Shown here one piece after another: positions 29,192 through 39,244 of a stretch of 64,000 nt of DNA (the stretch's first letter is position 1; each line of letters begins with the position of its first letter). A program made the translations under genes and the position numbers. The stretch comes from Cellulomonas timonensis (GTDB taxonomy: Bacteria > Actinomycetota > Actinomycetes > Actinomycetales > Cellulomonadaceae), in the NCBI RefSeq assembly GCF_900046455.1, contig NZ_FCOT01000008.1, positions 124,001-188,000 on the forward strand. The letters are read 5' to 3'. Below the pieces are notes generated by a model. That model saw only the letters and a program-made list of their open reading frames with translations. It did not search any database and was not told the origin of the DNA.

Positions 29192-30066
29192 TGTCCCCGA
29201 ACGCCGTCCGCACCGCCACCGTGCCGTCCACTATGCCGCCCGCAGCGCGCACCCCCCGCGCCGGTCGCGACCTCCCCGTCGCCACCGTCGTGGGCCTGCT
29301 GCTGCTCGCGTTGGTCGGCGCGTCGCTGTTCGTCCGCAAGGAGGGGTTCCTCCTCCTCGCTGTTCTCGCGGTTGGCGGCGGCCTGTGGGAGCTCGCGCAG
29401 GCCTTCGCCCGCCGGGGGATCCACCTGCCGCTGCTGCCGCTGCTCGTCGGCGACGTCGGCATCATGGTCTCGGCGTACACGGCCGGGCCCGAGGCGCTGT
29501 TCGTCGCGTTCATGCTGACGGCGGGCGGCGTGGTGATCTGGCGGGTCCTCGACGGCAACGGGGCGCCGGCGCTGCGCGACGCCACGGCCGGGATCTTCGC
29601 GGCCGCGTACCTGCCGTTCCTCGGCGGGTTTGTGATGCTGCTGCTGGCGATGCCGGACGGCGCCCAGCGCGTCCTGCTGTTCATCCTGCTGTGCGTGGCG
29701 AGCGACACCGGCGGCTACGCGGTCGGGGTGCTGATCGGACGGCACCCGTTGGCGCCGTCGGTCAGCCCCAAGAAGACGTGGGAGGGCCTGCTGGGCTCGA
29801 TCGTGCTGGCGTGTGTCGTCGGCGTCGTCGGGCTCCGCGTGATGTTCGACGGCGACCCCGTGGTGGGCGTGTTCCTCGGCGTGGCGACGGTGGTGACGGC
29901 CACGCTCGGCGACCTGTCGGAGTCGCTGCTCAAGCGCGACCTCGAGCTCAAGGACATGGGGTCCCTGCTGCCGGGCCACGGCGGGCTCCTGGACCGCATC
30001 GACTCGATGCTGTTCGCGGCCCCGGTCGTCTACCTCATCCTGAACGTGCTCCAACCTGTCGTGTGA
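29191..30066 (+). CDS. cdsA: Phosphatidate cytidylyltransferase
   Basis: Makes CDP-diacylglycerol from phosphatidate and CTP, the precursor of phospholipids. The 291-residue protein has about eight membrane segments and the C-terminal signature SVSPKKTWEG...SLLKRDLELKDMGSLLPGHGG-LLDRIDSM, which carries the catalytic Asp residues. The N-terminal 30 residues are polar. The ATG overlaps the frr stop (TGATG), as in many actinobacteria. Confidence 0.95.
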   Translation: MSPNAVRTATVPSTMPPAARTPRAGRDLPVATVVGLLLLALVGASLFVRKEGFLLLAVLAVGGGLWELAQAFARRGIHLPLLPLLVGDVGIMVSAYTAGPEALFVAFMLTAGGVVIWRVLDGNGAPALRDATAGIFAAAYLPFLGGFVMLLLAMPDGAQRVLLFILLCVASDTGGYAVGVLIGRHPLAPSVSPKKTWEGLLGSIVLACVVGVVGLRVMFDGDPVVGVFLGVATVVTATLGDLSESLLKRDLELKDMGSLLPGHGGLLDRIDSMLFAAPVVYLILNVLQPVV

Positions 30067-30114
30067 GCGCACTCGCGCACCCGACGCACATCGATCGCTA
30101 GGAAGGGGGTGCCC

Positions 30115-31266
30115 ATGAGCGGGACACCCGTCGAACTGCAGAAGTCACCTGTCGCACTGAACCTGACGCCCCCCACCACCCGGGGACCCCGCGGCAAGCC
30201 GCCGCGCCATTTCGTGGATCTCACGCCCGAGCAGCGGATCGCCGCCGTCACGGAGCTGGGCGAGAAGCCGTTCCGGGCCAAGCAGCTGGCGACGCACTAC
30301 TTCACGCACCTGACCTCCGACCCGGAGGCGATGACCGACTTGCCGAAGGCGACGAGGGACCTCCTCGTCGAGAAGCTGTTCCCGCAGTTGCTGACCGCGG
30401 TGCGCACCATGAAGGCGGACGGCGGCACCACCGTCAAGACGCTGTGGCACATGTTCGACGGCGCCAAGGTCGAGTCGGTGCTGATGCGCTACCCGAACCG
30501 CTCGACGCTGTGCGTCTCCAGCCAGGCGGGCTGCGGCATGGCATGCCCGTTCTGCGCCACCGGCCAGATGGGCCTGACCCGGAACCTGTCCACCGCCGAG
30601 ATCGTGGAGCAGGTGCGGCTCGCGAGCCGGTCGCTCGCGGACGGCGAGGTTCCCGGCGGGCCGACGCGGCTCTCGAACCTGGTGTTCATGGGCATGGGCG
30701 AGCCGCTGGCGAACTACAAGGCCGTCATGGAGACGGTGCGCACCCTCGTGGCGCCCGCGCCGGAGGGCCTGGGGATGTCCGCCCGGAACATCACCGTCTC
30801 GACCGTGGGCCTGGTGCCGGCGATCACGAGGCTCACCAACGAGGGCATCCCGGTGACGCTCGCGGTGTCGCTGCACGCCCCGGACGACGAGCTGCGCGAC
30901 TCGCTCATCCCGATCAACACCCGGTACAGCGTCGACCAGACGCTCGACGCGGCGTACCACTACTTCGAGGTCACCGGCCGTCGGGTGTCCATCGAGTACG
31001 CGCTCATCAAGGACATGAACGACCACGCGTGGCGCGCGGACATGCTGGGCTCCAAGCTCAACGCCCGCGGTCGCGGCTGGGTGCACTGCAACCCGATCCC
31101 GCTCAACCCGACGCCCGGGTCGATCTGGACCGCGAGTGATCCCGCCGTGGAGCGCGAGTTCGTGGCACGCTTGCGCGCGCACGGCATTCCCACGACGGTC
31201 CGTGACACGCGGGGGAGTGACATCGACGGCGCCTGCGGCCAGCTCGCAGCGGAGGAACAGGGATGA
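30115..31266 (+). CDS. rlmN: Dual-specificity RNA methyltransferase RlmN
   Basis: A radical-SAM enzyme that methylates C2 of A2503 in 23S rRNA and A37 in some tRNAs. The 383-residue protein has the cluster motif [18 protein letters not shown] near residues 142-159, [16 protein letters not shown]-like [11 protein letters not shown] and the C-terminal GACGQLA with the catalytic cysteine. The ATG at 30115 is preferred because ggaagggg lies seven bases upstream; a GTG at 30109 is the alternative. It overlaps the next gene by ATGA. Confidence 0.95.
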   Translation: MSGTPVELQKSPVALNLTPPTTRGPRGKPPRHFVDLTPEQRIAAVTELGEKPFRAKQLATHYFTHLTSDPEAMTDLPKATRDLLVEKLFPQLLTAVRTMKADGGTTVKTLWHMFDGAKVESVLMRYPNRSTLCVSSQAGCGMACPFCATGQMGLTRNLSTAEIVEQVRLASRSLADGEVPGGPTRLSNLVFMGMGEPLANYKAVMETVRTLVAPAPEGLGMSARNITVSTVGLVPAITRLTNEGIPVTLAVSLHAPDDELRDSLIPINTRYSVDQTLDAAYHYFEVTGRRVSIEYALIKDMNDHAWRADMLGSKLNARGRGWVHCNPIPLNPTPGSIWTASDPAVEREFVARLRAHGIPTTVRDTRGSDIDGACGQLAAEEQG

Positions 31267-31817
31267 GTGAGGGCATGTTCCGCACGGTCTCGCGGCTACG
31301 CAGCGGTTACGACCCGGATGAGGTCGACGAGTTCTTCGACCACGCCCGCTCGGTGTACGAGGCGGGCCAGCCCGGGGCGCTGACCGGCAAGGACGTGCGG
31401 TCGGTCGCCTTCGACATGGTTCGTGGCGGGTACGTCACCTCCGCGGTCGACGCGGCGCTGGACCGGCTGGAGGCCGCGTTCGTGGCGCGCTCCCGCTCGG
31501 AGGTCCTCGCGGAGCGCGGCCAGCAGGCGTGGATGGAGATGCTCGCCGACCAGGCGCGGACCCTGTACGGGCGGCTCACCCGTCCCGACGGCGAGCGTTT
31601 CGCACCGCCTGCCGGACGCCAGCAGGGGTACGACGCCGACGACGTGGACGACCTGTGCGAGCGGCTCGTCGCCTACTTCGACAAGGGCGTGCCGTTGACC
31701 GCCCAGGACATCCGCTCGGCGACGTTCGGGCGGCGCAAGGGCCGGGGCGCCTACGCCGAGGCTCCCGTGGACGCGTTCTTCGCCCGGGCCGTGGAGGTCC
31801 TGCTCGGCGCGGAGTGA
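31263..31817 (+). CDS. DivIVA-like protein with two related domains
   Basis: A 184-residue soluble protein. Two segments resemble each other: residues about 15-78 ([15 protein letters not shown] ... [14 protein letters not shown]) and about 123-180 ([15 protein letters not shown] ... [16 protein letters not shown]). The pattern GYDxxEVDxF is that of DivIVA N-terminal domains, which dimerise and bind curved membrane, but the long coiled coil of DivIVA is absent. It is therefore a DivIVA-domain protein of unknown function. The ATG overlaps the rlmN stop (ATGA). It stands between rlmN and dxr. Confidence 0.85.
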   Translation: MSEGMFRTVSRLRSGYDPDEVDEFFDHARSVYEAGQPGALTGKDVRSVAFDMVRGGYVTSAVDAALDRLEAAFVARSRSEVLAERGQQAWMEMLADQARTLYGRLTRPDGERFAPPAGRQQGYDADDVDDLCERLVAYFDKGVPLTAQDIRSATFGRRKGRGAYAEAPVDAFFARAVEVLLGAE

Positions 31818-31860
31818 CACGCGTCAGGTGACGGCCCCACGGCACGGGATGATGGGTCCC

Positions 31861-33048
31861 ATGAGTGAGCGCACCGTCCTCCTGCTCGGCTCGACCGGGT
31901 CCATCGGGACCCAGGCTGTCGACGTCATCACCCGCAACCCCGAGCGGTTCCGGGTCACCGGCCTCAGCGCTGGCGGCGCCGACCCCGCCGCGCTCGCCCG
32001 CCAGGCCATCAGCCTCGGCGTGCAGGCCGTCGCGGTGGCGGACCCCGACGCGGCCGGCCCGCTGCTCGCGGAGCTGACCCGGGCCAGCGCCGACGCGGGG
32101 CTGCGCCAGCTCGGCGTGGAGGTGCTGGCCGGCCCGGATGCCGCGACCCGGCTCGCCGCACGCGGCGCCGACGTGGTCCTCAACGGCATCACCGGGTCGG
32201 TGGGCCTGGGCCCCACGCTCGCTGCGCTCGAGTCGGGCAGCACGCTCGCGCTGGCGAACAAAGAGTCGTTGGTGGTGGGCGGGGCGCTCGTCGCCGCGGC
32301 CCAGCAGCGGCCCGGACAGGTCATCCCCGTCGACTCCGAGCACTCCGCCATCGCGCAGGCGCTGCGGTCGGGCTCGCGGTCCGAGGTGCGCCGGCTGATC
32401 CTGACCGCGTCGGGCGGGCCGTTCCGTGGCCGTGGCCGCGACGACTTGAAGAAGGTCACCCCCGAGCAGGCCCTGGCCCACCCCACGTGGTCGATGGGCC
32501 CCGTGGTGACGGTGAACTCCGCGACGCTGATGAACAAGGGCCTGGAGCTCATCGAGGCGCATCTGCTGTTCGGCGTGCCGGTGGCGGATATCACCGTCGT
32601 GGTGCACCCGCAGTCGGTGGTGCACTCGATGGTGGAGTTCGTGGATGGCTCGACCATCGCGCAGGCGTCGCCGCCCGACATGCGGCTGCCGATCGCGCTG
32701 GGCCTGTCGTGGCCGCACCGCGTCCCCGACGTCGCGCCGCCCTGCGACTGGTCGCAGGCGACGGCGTGGACGTTCGAGCCGCTCGACGAGGAGGCGTTCG
32801 GCGCCGTGCGGCTGGCCCGGGAGGCCGTGGCCGCCTCGCCGACCCACCCGGCGGTGCTCAACGCCGCCAACGAGGAGTGCGTCGCGGAGTTCCTCGCGGG
32901 GCGGCTCGGCTTCGTGGAGATCGTGGACACGGTGGCTCGGGTGCTGGACGAGCACGAGGGCGCGCGCGGGGCGCTCACGCTCGACGACGTGCTGGGCGCC
33001 GAGGAGTGGGCCCGGGCCCGCACGCACGAGCTGCTCGCGCGCCGCTGA
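31861..33048 (+). CDS. dxr: 1-deoxy-D-xylulose-5-phosphate reductoisomerase
   Basis: Second enzyme of the MEP isoprenoid pathway; converts DXP to MEP with NADPH. The 395-residue protein begins [19 protein letters not shown], an NADPH-binding fold, and contains [35 protein letters not shown] and [23 protein letters not shown] (in parts). The ATG at 31861 lacks a strong ribosome site; an upstream GTG at 31828 is possible. ispG, a later enzyme of the pathway, is two genes downstream. Confidence 0.96.
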   Translation: MSERTVLLLGSTGSIGTQAVDVITRNPERFRVTGLSAGGADPAALARQAISLGVQAVAVADPDAAGPLLAELTRASADAGLRQLGVEVLAGPDAATRLAARGADVVLNGITGSVGLGPTLAALESGSTLALANKESLVVGGALVAAAQQRPGQVIPVDSEHSAIAQALRSGSRSEVRRLILTASGGPFRGRGRDDLKKVTPEQALAHPTWSMGPVVTVNSATLMNKGLELIEAHLLFGVPVADITVVVHPQSVVHSMVEFVDGSTIAQASPPDMRLPIALGLSWPHRVPDVAPPCDWSQATAWTFEPLDEEAFGAVRLAREAVAASPTHPAVLNAANEECVAEFLAGRLGFVEIVDTVARVLDEHEGARGALTLDDVLGAEEWARARTHELLARR

Positions 33049-33176
33049 CCCGCTGCCGCCCCGCGCTGCCGTGGGCGTCGAACCGCTGACGTCCAGTGCG
33101 TTCTCAGCCATGCGGGGGATGATCGAAGGACGGCCTCCGGGTAGCGTCAGCCCCCGGTTCCTCAGAACGGAGTGTC

Positions 33177-34493
33177 ATGGCGTATCTGCTGGGCGTGGTC
33201 GTGCTGGTCGTGGGCGTGCTGGTCTCCATCGGCCTGCACGAGCTCGGGCACATGATCCCCGCGAAGCGCTTCGGCGTGCGGGTCAGCCAGTACATGGTGG
33301 GCTTCGGCCCCACGCTCTGGTCGCGGACCAAGGGTGAGACGGAGTACGGCCTCAAGGCGATCCCGCTGGGCGGCTACGTGCGCCTGGTCGGGATGTACCC
33401 GACCGCGCAGGCGGTGGGCGACCCGCCCGCGCGCACGGTATTCGGCAAGGTCGCCGCGCAGGCGCGTGAGGCCAGCGCCGAGGAGATCCTGCCCGGCGAG
33501 GACCACCGGGCCTTCTACCGGCTGTCGACGCCCAAGAAGGTCATCGTCATGCTCGGCGGGCCGTTCGTGAACCTGCTGATCGCGATCGTGCTGCTCACCG
33601 TGGTGATCAGCGGGTTCGGGCTGGCGGGCAGCAGCACCACGCTCACCGCCGTCAACCAGTGCGTCATCCCTGCGGGCGCCGATGCGACGCGCGAGTGCAC
33701 CGACGCCGACGAGCTGGCGCCGGGCGCGGCGGCTGGCCTCGAGCCCGGCGACCGGGTGGTGTCCTACGACGGCGTGGAGATCACGAGCTGGGAGCAGCTC
33801 TCCTCGCTGATCCAGCAGACGGGGGCCACCCCGGTGCCGATCGTGGTCGAGCGTGACGGCGACGAGGTCGCCACCACTGTCACACCTGTGGTCGCGGAGC
33901 GCCCGGTCTATGAGGACGGCGTGCCGAAGGCCACCGCCGACGGCGAGCCGGTGACCCACGAGGTGGGCTTCCTGGGGATCCGGCCCGGAACCGAGCTGCA
34001 GACCCAGCCGATCAGCACTGTGCCCGGCGTGGTCGGCGACGCGGTGGCGCAGACGGCAGGGGTCGTGGTGAACCTCCCGGCCCGCGTCGCCGACGTCGCC
34101 CGGTCCGCGTTCGGCTCCGCGGAGCGCGACGAGTCGACCATCATCTCGGTGGTCGGCGTGGGCCGCTTCGCCGGTGAGATCGCCTCGACCGAAGCCGAGG
34201 GGTACGGGCCCGCGGAGCGGGTCGCCAGCATGCTGGCCCTGCTCGCGTCGCTCAACATCGCCCTGTTCGTGTTCAACCTGATCCCGTTGCTGCCGCTGGA
34301 CGGCGGCCATGTGGTCGGCGCGCTGTGGGAGGGCGCCCGACGGCAGGTCGCCCGGCTGCGGGGGCGCGCCCGGCCCGGGCCGTTCGATACGGCGCGGCTG
34401 GTGCCGCTCGCCTACGGGGTGTTCGTGCTGCTCGCGGGCATGGGCGCGCTGCTCATCTACGCCGACGTGGTCAAACCGGTCACGCTCGGCTGA
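33177..34493 (+). CDS. rseP: Site-2 protease, RseP/RIP1-like
   Basis: An integral-membrane zinc metalloprotease of family M50 that cleaves membrane-bound anti-sigma factors. The 438-residue protein has the zinc motif [16 protein letters not shown] starting at His21, a membrane segment, a PDZ domain (about 180-270, [16 protein letters not shown]), and the second zinc element [13 protein letters not shown] near 365. Several more hydrophobic helices are present. The ATG at 33177 follows gaacggagtgtc; a TAGCGT at 33142-33147 is a possible -10. It lies between dxr and ispG, the standard order. Confidence 0.94.
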   Translation: MAYLLGVVVLVVGVLVSIGLHELGHMIPAKRFGVRVSQYMVGFGPTLWSRTKGETEYGLKAIPLGGYVRLVGMYPTAQAVGDPPARTVFGKVAAQAREASAEEILPGEDHRAFYRLSTPKKVIVMLGGPFVNLLIAIVLLTVVISGFGLAGSSTTLTAVNQCVIPAGADATRECTDADELAPGAAAGLEPGDRVVSYDGVEITSWEQLSSLIQQTGATPVPIVVERDGDEVATTVTPVVAERPVYEDGVPKATADGEPVTHEVGFLGIRPGTELQTQPISTVPGVVGDAVAQTAGVVVNLPARVADVARSAFGSAERDESTIISVVGVGRFAGEIASTEAEGYGPAERVASMLALLASLNIALFVFNLIPLLPLDGGHVVGALWEGARRQVARLRGRARPGPFDTARLVPLAYGVFVLLAGMGALLIYADVVKPVTLG

Positions 34494-34593
34494 CCCGGCC
34501 GCCACCCGGCCGACCGGGCGGGATCTGTGCACGTCTGGCGCCTGCCCCCGCTTTGTGTGCGGTGGGCGCCGCGAAGAGAGGAATAATGACCGC

Positions 34594-35751
34594 GTGAGCA
34601 TCCCGATCAGTCTTGGCATGCCGGAGGCTCCAGCCCCGGTGCTGGCCCCCCGCCGTCCGACCCGCAAGATCAAGGTCGGCAAGGTCGAGGTCGGCGGCGA
34701 CGCGCCGGTCAGCGTGCAGTCGATGTGCACCACGCCGACCACCGACATCAACGGCACGCTGCAGCAGATCGCCGCCCTCACGGCAGCGGGCTGCGACATC
34801 GTGCGCGTGGCGGTGCCGAGCCAGGACGACGCGGAGGCCCTCCCGGCGATCGCCCGCAAGTCGCAGATCCCCGTGATCGCGGACATCCACTTCCAGCCCA
34901 AGTACGTCTTCGCGGCCATCGACGCCGGCTGCGCGGCGGTCCGGGTGAACCCGGGCAACATCCGCAAGTTCGACGACCAGGTCAAGGAGATCGCGCGCGC
35001 CGCCACCGACGCCGGGATCTCCATCCGGATCGGCGTCAACGCGGGCTCGCTCGACCCTCGGCTGCTGGCGAAGTACGGCAAGGCCACCCCCGAGGCGCTC
35101 GTCGAGTCCGCCGTGTGGGAGGCGTCGCTGTTCGAGGAGCACGGCTTCCACGACTTCAAGATCTCGGTCAAGCACAACGACCCCGTGGTGATGGTGCGTG
35201 CCTACGAGCTGCTCTCCGAGCGCGGCGACTGGCCCCTGCACCTGGGCGTCACCGAGGCGGGCCCGGCATTCCAGGGCACCATCAAGTCCGCGACCGCGTT
35301 CGGCGCGCTGCTGAGCAAGGGCATCGGCGACACCATCCGCGTGTCCCTGTCGGCGCCTCCGGTCGAGGAGGTCAAGGTCGGCATCCAGATCCTGCAGTCG
35401 CTCAACCTGCGCCCGCGCAAGCTGGAGATCGTCTCGTGCCCGTCATGCGGTCGCGCGCAGGTGGACGTCTACACCCTCGCCGAGCGGGTCACCGCCGGGT
35501 TGGAGGGCCTCGAGGTGCCGCTGCGCGTGGCCGTCATGGGCTGCGTCGTCAACGGCCCGGGCGAGGCGCGCGAGGCGGACCTCGGCGTCGCGTCGGGCAA
35601 CGGCAAGGGTCAGATCTTCGTGCGGGGCGAGGTCATCAAGACCGTGCCCGAGTCGATGATCGTCGAGACGCTGATCGAGGAGGCCATGCGCCTCGCCGAG
35701 TCGATGGACCCGGTGGACGGGTCCGGGGCGCCGGTCGTCACCGTCAGCTGA
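34594..35751 (+). CDS. ispG: 4-hydroxy-3-methylbut-2-en-1-yl diphosphate synthase
   Basis: Iron-sulfur enzyme of the MEP pathway (MEcPP to HMBPP). The 385-residue protein shows the TIM-barrel part with [43 protein letters not shown] and the 4Fe-4S part with [11 protein letters not shown] and [14 protein letters not shown]. The GTG at 34594 is chosen; a gagagg stretch lies about eight bases upstream, partly overlapping a tiny ATG frame at 34586. Length agrees with the family. It is the last of the conserved block before the polyamine island. Confidence 0.96.
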   Translation: MSIPISLGMPEAPAPVLAPRRPTRKIKVGKVEVGGDAPVSVQSMCTTPTTDINGTLQQIAALTAAGCDIVRVAVPSQDDAEALPAIARKSQIPVIADIHFQPKYVFAAIDAGCAAVRVNPGNIRKFDDQVKEIARAATDAGISIRIGVNAGSLDPRLLAKYGKATPEALVESAVWEASLFEEHGFHDFKISVKHNDPVVMVRAYELLSERGDWPLHLGVTEAGPAFQGTIKSATAFGALLSKGIGDTIRVSLSAPPVEEVKVGIQILQSLNLRPRKLEIVSCPSCGRAQVDVYTLAERVTAGLEGLEVPLRVAVMGCVVNGPGEAREADLGVASGNGKGQIFVRGEVIKTVPESMIVETLIEEAMRLAESMDPVDGSGAPVVTVS

Positions 35752-35779
35752 GGCCGCTCGCCCGCCTGGCCGGGCGGGC

Positions 35780-37168
35780 CTAGCCGCCGGTGAGCCGCTC
35801 GAGCAGCGCCGCCGCCCGGCTGGGCCGCCCGGTGCGCTGCTCGGCGCGGTCGGCGAGCTCCGCGGCGCGCCGGCCTGCGGTGATCCCCGCCCAGCGCAGC
35901 GGCTCGGGCTCCCACGCCGGCGAGCGGTGCCCCACCCAGGGCAGCCTGACCAGCTCGCTGTCCGCGCCGGTGACCAGGTCCGCGAAGGTGCGCCCGGCCA
36001 GGTTGGACGTCGCCACGCCGTCGCCGACATAGCCGCCCGCCCAGCCGATGCCGGTGTCCGCGTCGAGGCCCACCGAGGGGCTCCAATCCCGGGGAACGCC
36101 CAACGGGCCGCCCCAGGAGTGCGTGAACCGGGCGCCGTCGATGATTGGGAACAACTCGACGAGGCTCCGCTGCAGATGCGCGAGGACGGCGGGCGAGCGG
36201 TCGAACTCGGGCCGCACGGCCGAGCCGAGGTGGTAGGGGGCGCCGCGACCGCCGAACGCGAGGCGGTCGTCGGCGGTGCGCTGGCCGTAGACGATGAGGC
36301 GCCGGGCGTCGGTGAAGGTCTCGAAGCGCGCCAGGCCGATCTCATCCCACACCTGGGCGGGCAGTGGGGCGGTGGCCACCATGAGGGAGTAGACGGGGGC
36401 GATGGCGCGGCGGTCGCCGGGCAGCTCGGGCGTCCACGCCTCGGTGGCGCGCAGCACCCACCGGGCCCGCACCGTGCCGTGGTCGGTGACGACGGCGCGG
36501 GGGGAGATCCGCAGCGCGCGCGTGCCCTCGTGGAGGCGTGCGCCGCGCTGCTCTACGACGTCGGCCAGCCCGCGCACCAGCCGTGCGGGCTGCACGCGCG
36601 CGCAGTCGGGCGTCCACGTGCCTCCCAGCACCCCTGCGGCGCGGACGCGCTCCCGCACGCCGTCCGGGTCGAGCAGGTGCTCCTCGTCGCCCCACTGCGC
36701 CGCGTGGGCGGCTTCCTGGCGCACGCGCTCGAGCTGGGGCTCGTTGCGGGCGAGGGTGACGGTCCCGCCGTAGGCGAAGTCGCAGTCGATGCCCTCGGCG
36801 GCCGCCACGCCCCCCACCTCGACCACCGTGTCCCGCATGGCCGCGCGCATCGCGAGGGCCGCCTCGCGCCCGTGCCGGCGGGCCAGGGCCGACGCGGAGA
36901 CGGGGAACAGCGCCGAGCACCAGCCGCCGTTGCGCCCGCTGGCGCCGAACCCGGCGACCTCTTGCTCGACGATCACGACCTCGAGGGACGGGTCGGCCTC
37001 CAGCAGGTAGTAGGCGGCCCACAGGCCGGTGAGGCCCGCGCCGACGATCACCACGTCGGCCTGCGCGTCCCCGTCCAGCGCCGCCCGGGCCGGGTGCGGC
37101 CCCTGCGCGGTGGGATCCTCCTCGACGAGCTGGTCCCACCACAGCGACAGGGGCCGCACGTCGGTCAC
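35780..37168 (-). CDS. FAD-dependent oxidoreductase, PuuB-like
   Basis: A 462-residue flavoprotein of the D-amino-acid-oxidase family. The dinucleotide motif VVIVGAGLTGLWAAYYL is near residue 40 and ASGRNGGWCSALF near 75, followed by a C-terminal GWAGGYVGDGVATSN. The same family includes gamma-glutamylputrescine oxidase (PuuB) and other amine oxidases. The substrate cannot be read from sequence, but the operon (aminotransferase and Lrp regulator) and the polyamine transporter nearby suggest a polyamine derivative. The GTG start overlaps the aminotransferase stop (GTGA), so it is coupled to it. Confidence 0.85.
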   Translation of the reverse strand: MTDVRPLSLWWDQLVEEDPTAQGPHPARAALDGDAQADVVIVGAGLTGLWAAYYLLEADPSLEVVIVEQEVAGFGASGRNGGWCSALFPVSASALARRHGREAALAMRAAMRDTVVEVGGVAAAEGIDCDFAYGGTVTLARNEPQLERVRQEAAHAAQWGDEEHLLDPDGVRERVRAAGVLGGTWTPDCARVQPARLVRGLADVVEQRGARLHEGTRALRISPRAVVTDHGTVRARWVLRATEAWTPELPGDRRAIAPVYSLMVATAPLPAQVWDEIGLARFETFTDARRLIVYGQRTADDRLAFGGRGAPYHLGSAVRPEFDRSPAVLAHLQRSLVELFPIIDGARFTHSWGGPLGVPRDWSPSVGLDADTGIGWAGGYVGDGVATSNLAGRTFADLVTGADSELVRLPWVGHRSPAWEPEPLRWAGITAGRRAAELADRAEQRTGRPSRAAALLERLTGG

Positions 37169-38547
37169 AGGCGGGACCAGGCCTCGGAGAGCACCCCGCG
37201 CAGGATCTGCTCGATCTCGTCGAACTGCGCGGGCCCACAGGTCAGCGGCGGGGCGAGCTGGATCACCGGGTCCCCGCGGTCGTCGGCGCGGCAGTACAGC
37301 CCCGCGTCGTACAGCGCGCCGGAGAGGAACCCGCGCAGCAGCCGCTCGCTCTCGTCGTCGTCGAAGGTCTCACGGGTGGCCTTGTCCTTGACGAGCTCGA
37401 TCCCGTAGAAGTACCCCTCGCCCCGCACGTCGCCGACGATGGGCAGGTCCAGCAGCCGCTCGAGTGTGGCGCGGAACACCGGGGCGTTGGCGCGCACGTG
37501 CTCGGGGATCTTCTCCCGCTCGAAGATGTCGAGGTTCGCCATCGCCACCGCGGCGGAGACGGGGTGCCCGCCGAACGTGTACCCGTGTGCGAACGACGCG
37601 GCGCCTGTGGCGAACGGCTCGAACAGGCGGTCCGAGGCGATGAGGGCGCCGATGGGAGAGTAGCCGGACGTCATGCCCTTCGCGCACGTGATCATGTCCG
37701 GCACGTAGCCCAGCTCGTTGCACGCGAAGATGTCGCCGATCCGTCCGAACGCGCAGATGACCTCGTCGGAGACGAGCAGCACGTCGTACTGGTCGCAGAT
37801 CTCCCGGACTCGCTCGAAGTACCCGGGCGGCGGTGGGAAGCAGCCGCCGGCGTTCTGCACGGGCTCGAGGAACACGGCGGCGACGGTGTCCGGGCCCTCG
37901 AACTCGATGGCCTCGGCGATCCGGTCCGCGGCCCACCGGCCGAAGGCCTTCGGGTCGTCGCGCAGACCCTCGGGCGCCCGGTACTGGTTGGTGTTCGGCA
38001 CCTTGTGGGCGCCGGGGACCAGCGGCTCGAACGGCTCCTTGAGGGTCGGCAGCCCGGTGATGGACAGCGCGCCATGCGTGGTGCCGTGGTAGGCCACCGC
38101 TCGGGAGATCACCTTGTGCTTGCCCGGGCGGCCCTGCAGCTTCCAGTACTGCTTGGCGAGCTTCCACGCGGTCTCGACGGCCTCGGAGCCGCTCGTCGTG
38201 AAGAACACCCGGTTGAGGTCGCCGGGGGCGTGCGAGGCGAGCCTCTCCGCGAGGTCGATCGCCTGCGGGTGGGCGTAGGACCACAGCGGGAAGAAGGCGA
38301 GCTCGCTGGCCTGCTGGCGGGCCCGCTCGGCGAGCTCGGCGCGGCCGTGCCCCACCTGGACGACGAACAGCCCGGACAGCCCGTCGATGTACCGGCGGCC
38401 GGTGTCGTCCCAGATGTGGTGGCCCTCGCCGCGCACGATGGTCGGCACACCGCCGTCCCACGCGCTCTGGCGGGTGAAGTGCCCCCACAGGTGGGAGCGG
38501 GCGGCGTCGGCGCGCAGTGTGCCGCGCGGGGTCGTGGAGTCGGTCAT
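37165..38547 (-). CDS. Class III aminotransferase, putrescine/omega-amine type
   Basis: A 460-residue PLP enzyme. Key parts are SGLFVVQVGHG, TTSGSEAVETAWKLAKQYW, YHGTTHGALSITG, the PLP-phosphate Asp in VSDEVICAFGR, and the catalytic Lys in ITCAKGMTSGYSPIGA, then YTFGGHPVSAAVAMANL. It resembles SpuC-type putrescine-pyruvate and related omega-transaminases, so it probably deaminates a diamine to an aldehyde that the neighbouring aldehyde dehydrogenase oxidises. The ATG complementary to 38545-38547 overlaps the Lrp stop (ATGA). The longer in-frame extension upstream is unlikely. Confidence 0.88.
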   Translation of the reverse strand: MTDSTTPRGTLRADAARSHLWGHFTRQSAWDGGVPTIVRGEGHHIWDDTGRRYIDGLSGLFVVQVGHGRAELAERARQQASELAFFPLWSYAHPQAIDLAERLASHAPGDLNRVFFTTSGSEAVETAWKLAKQYWKLQGRPGKHKVISRAVAYHGTTHGALSITGLPTLKEPFEPLVPGAHKVPNTNQYRAPEGLRDDPKAFGRWAADRIAEAIEFEGPDTVAAVFLEPVQNAGGCFPPPPGYFERVREICDQYDVLLVSDEVICAFGRIGDIFACNELGYVPDMITCAKGMTSGYSPIGALIASDRLFEPFATGAASFAHGYTFGGHPVSAAVAMANLDIFEREKIPEHVRANAPVFRATLERLLDLPIVGDVRGEGYFYGIELVKDKATRETFDDDESERLLRGFLSGALYDAGLYCRADDRGDPVIQLAPPLTCGPAQFDEIEQILRGVLSEAWSRL

Positions 38548-39020
38548 CGGGTTCCCCAGTTGTAGAGCTGCTTGCGCAGGCGCAGGTACACGAACGTCTC
38601 GGTGGCCCGCACGCCCGCGATCGTGCGGATCTTGCTGTTGAGCACCTCGAGCAGGTGCTCGTCGTCCTCGCACACGACCTCGGCGAGCACGTCGAAGCCG
38701 CCCGCGGTGATGACGACGTAGTCGACCTCGGGCAGCGCCGCCAGGGCGTCGGCGAGGTGCTCCAGGTCGCCGTCGGTCTTGATGCCGATCATGGCCTGCC
38801 GCGAGAAGCCCACCTGGAGCGGGTCCGTGACGGCCACGATCTGCATGACGCCGGAGTCGGTGAGCCGCTGCACGCGCTGCCGCACGGCCGCCTCGGACAG
38901 CCCGACCGCCTTGCCGATGGTCGCGTACGGCCTGCGACCGTCCTCCTGGAGCTGTTCGATGATCGCCTTCGACAGGTCGTCGAGGACGGGTGGGGCGACG
39001 TGGTTGGCTCGAGTGCTCAC
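38544..39020 (-). CDS. Lrp/AsnC-family transcriptional regulator
   Basis: A 158-residue regulator. The N-terminal winged helix is LDDLSKAIIEQLQEDGRRPYATIGKAVGLSEAAVRQRVQRL (in parts), and the C-terminal RAM ligand domain (VDYVVITAGGFDVLAEVVCED) follows. It is first in the minus-strand operon and divergent from the aldehyde dehydrogenase, so it likely controls both directions in response to an amine or amino acid. The GTG complementary to 39018-39020 is chosen as giving the family length; the longer frame upstream has no conserved residues. Confidence 0.92.
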   Translation of the reverse strand: MSTRANHVAPPVLDDLSKAIIEQLQEDGRRPYATIGKAVGLSEAAVRQRVQRLTDSGVMQIVAVTDPLQVGFSRQAMIGIKTDGDLEHLADALAALPEVDYVVITAGGFDVLAEVVCEDDEHLLEVLNSKIRTIAGVRATETFVYLRLRKQLYNWGTR

Positions 39021-39244
39021 GTAGGTGATGGTCGCGCGCTGTCGCGGCAAGCGCAAGCGAATCCGTTGCGAGGACGCGTTCTCGCTTCGAATCTCGGCGC
39101 CGAAACACAATGTTGACACGGAGTTCCGTCGTATCCCTCCCCTCCGGGGCATGGATCGGGATAGCGTTCCGCGCACGGCGAGCAGGCGTCCGGCGCCTCA
39201 TCCACCGGCCTGCGCCCCGAGCCGCCCGAGCGAAGGAGAGAGCC
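39021..39244. promoter_or_regulatory. Divergent control region of the polyamine catabolic genes
   Basis: This 224-base gap separates lrp (minus) from the aldehyde dehydrogenase (plus). A TTGACA at 39113-39118 faces the plus strand, but no good -10 is 16-18 bases away. Around 39100-39118 the composition is less G+C-rich than the surroundings, as expected for a control site. Lrp binding here is an inference; no clear palindrome was found. Confidence 0.4.

Noticed and set aside
34586-34597. ATG at 34586 as ispG start
   Set aside because: It runs out of frame and stops after three codons; the GTG at 34594 gives the family length.
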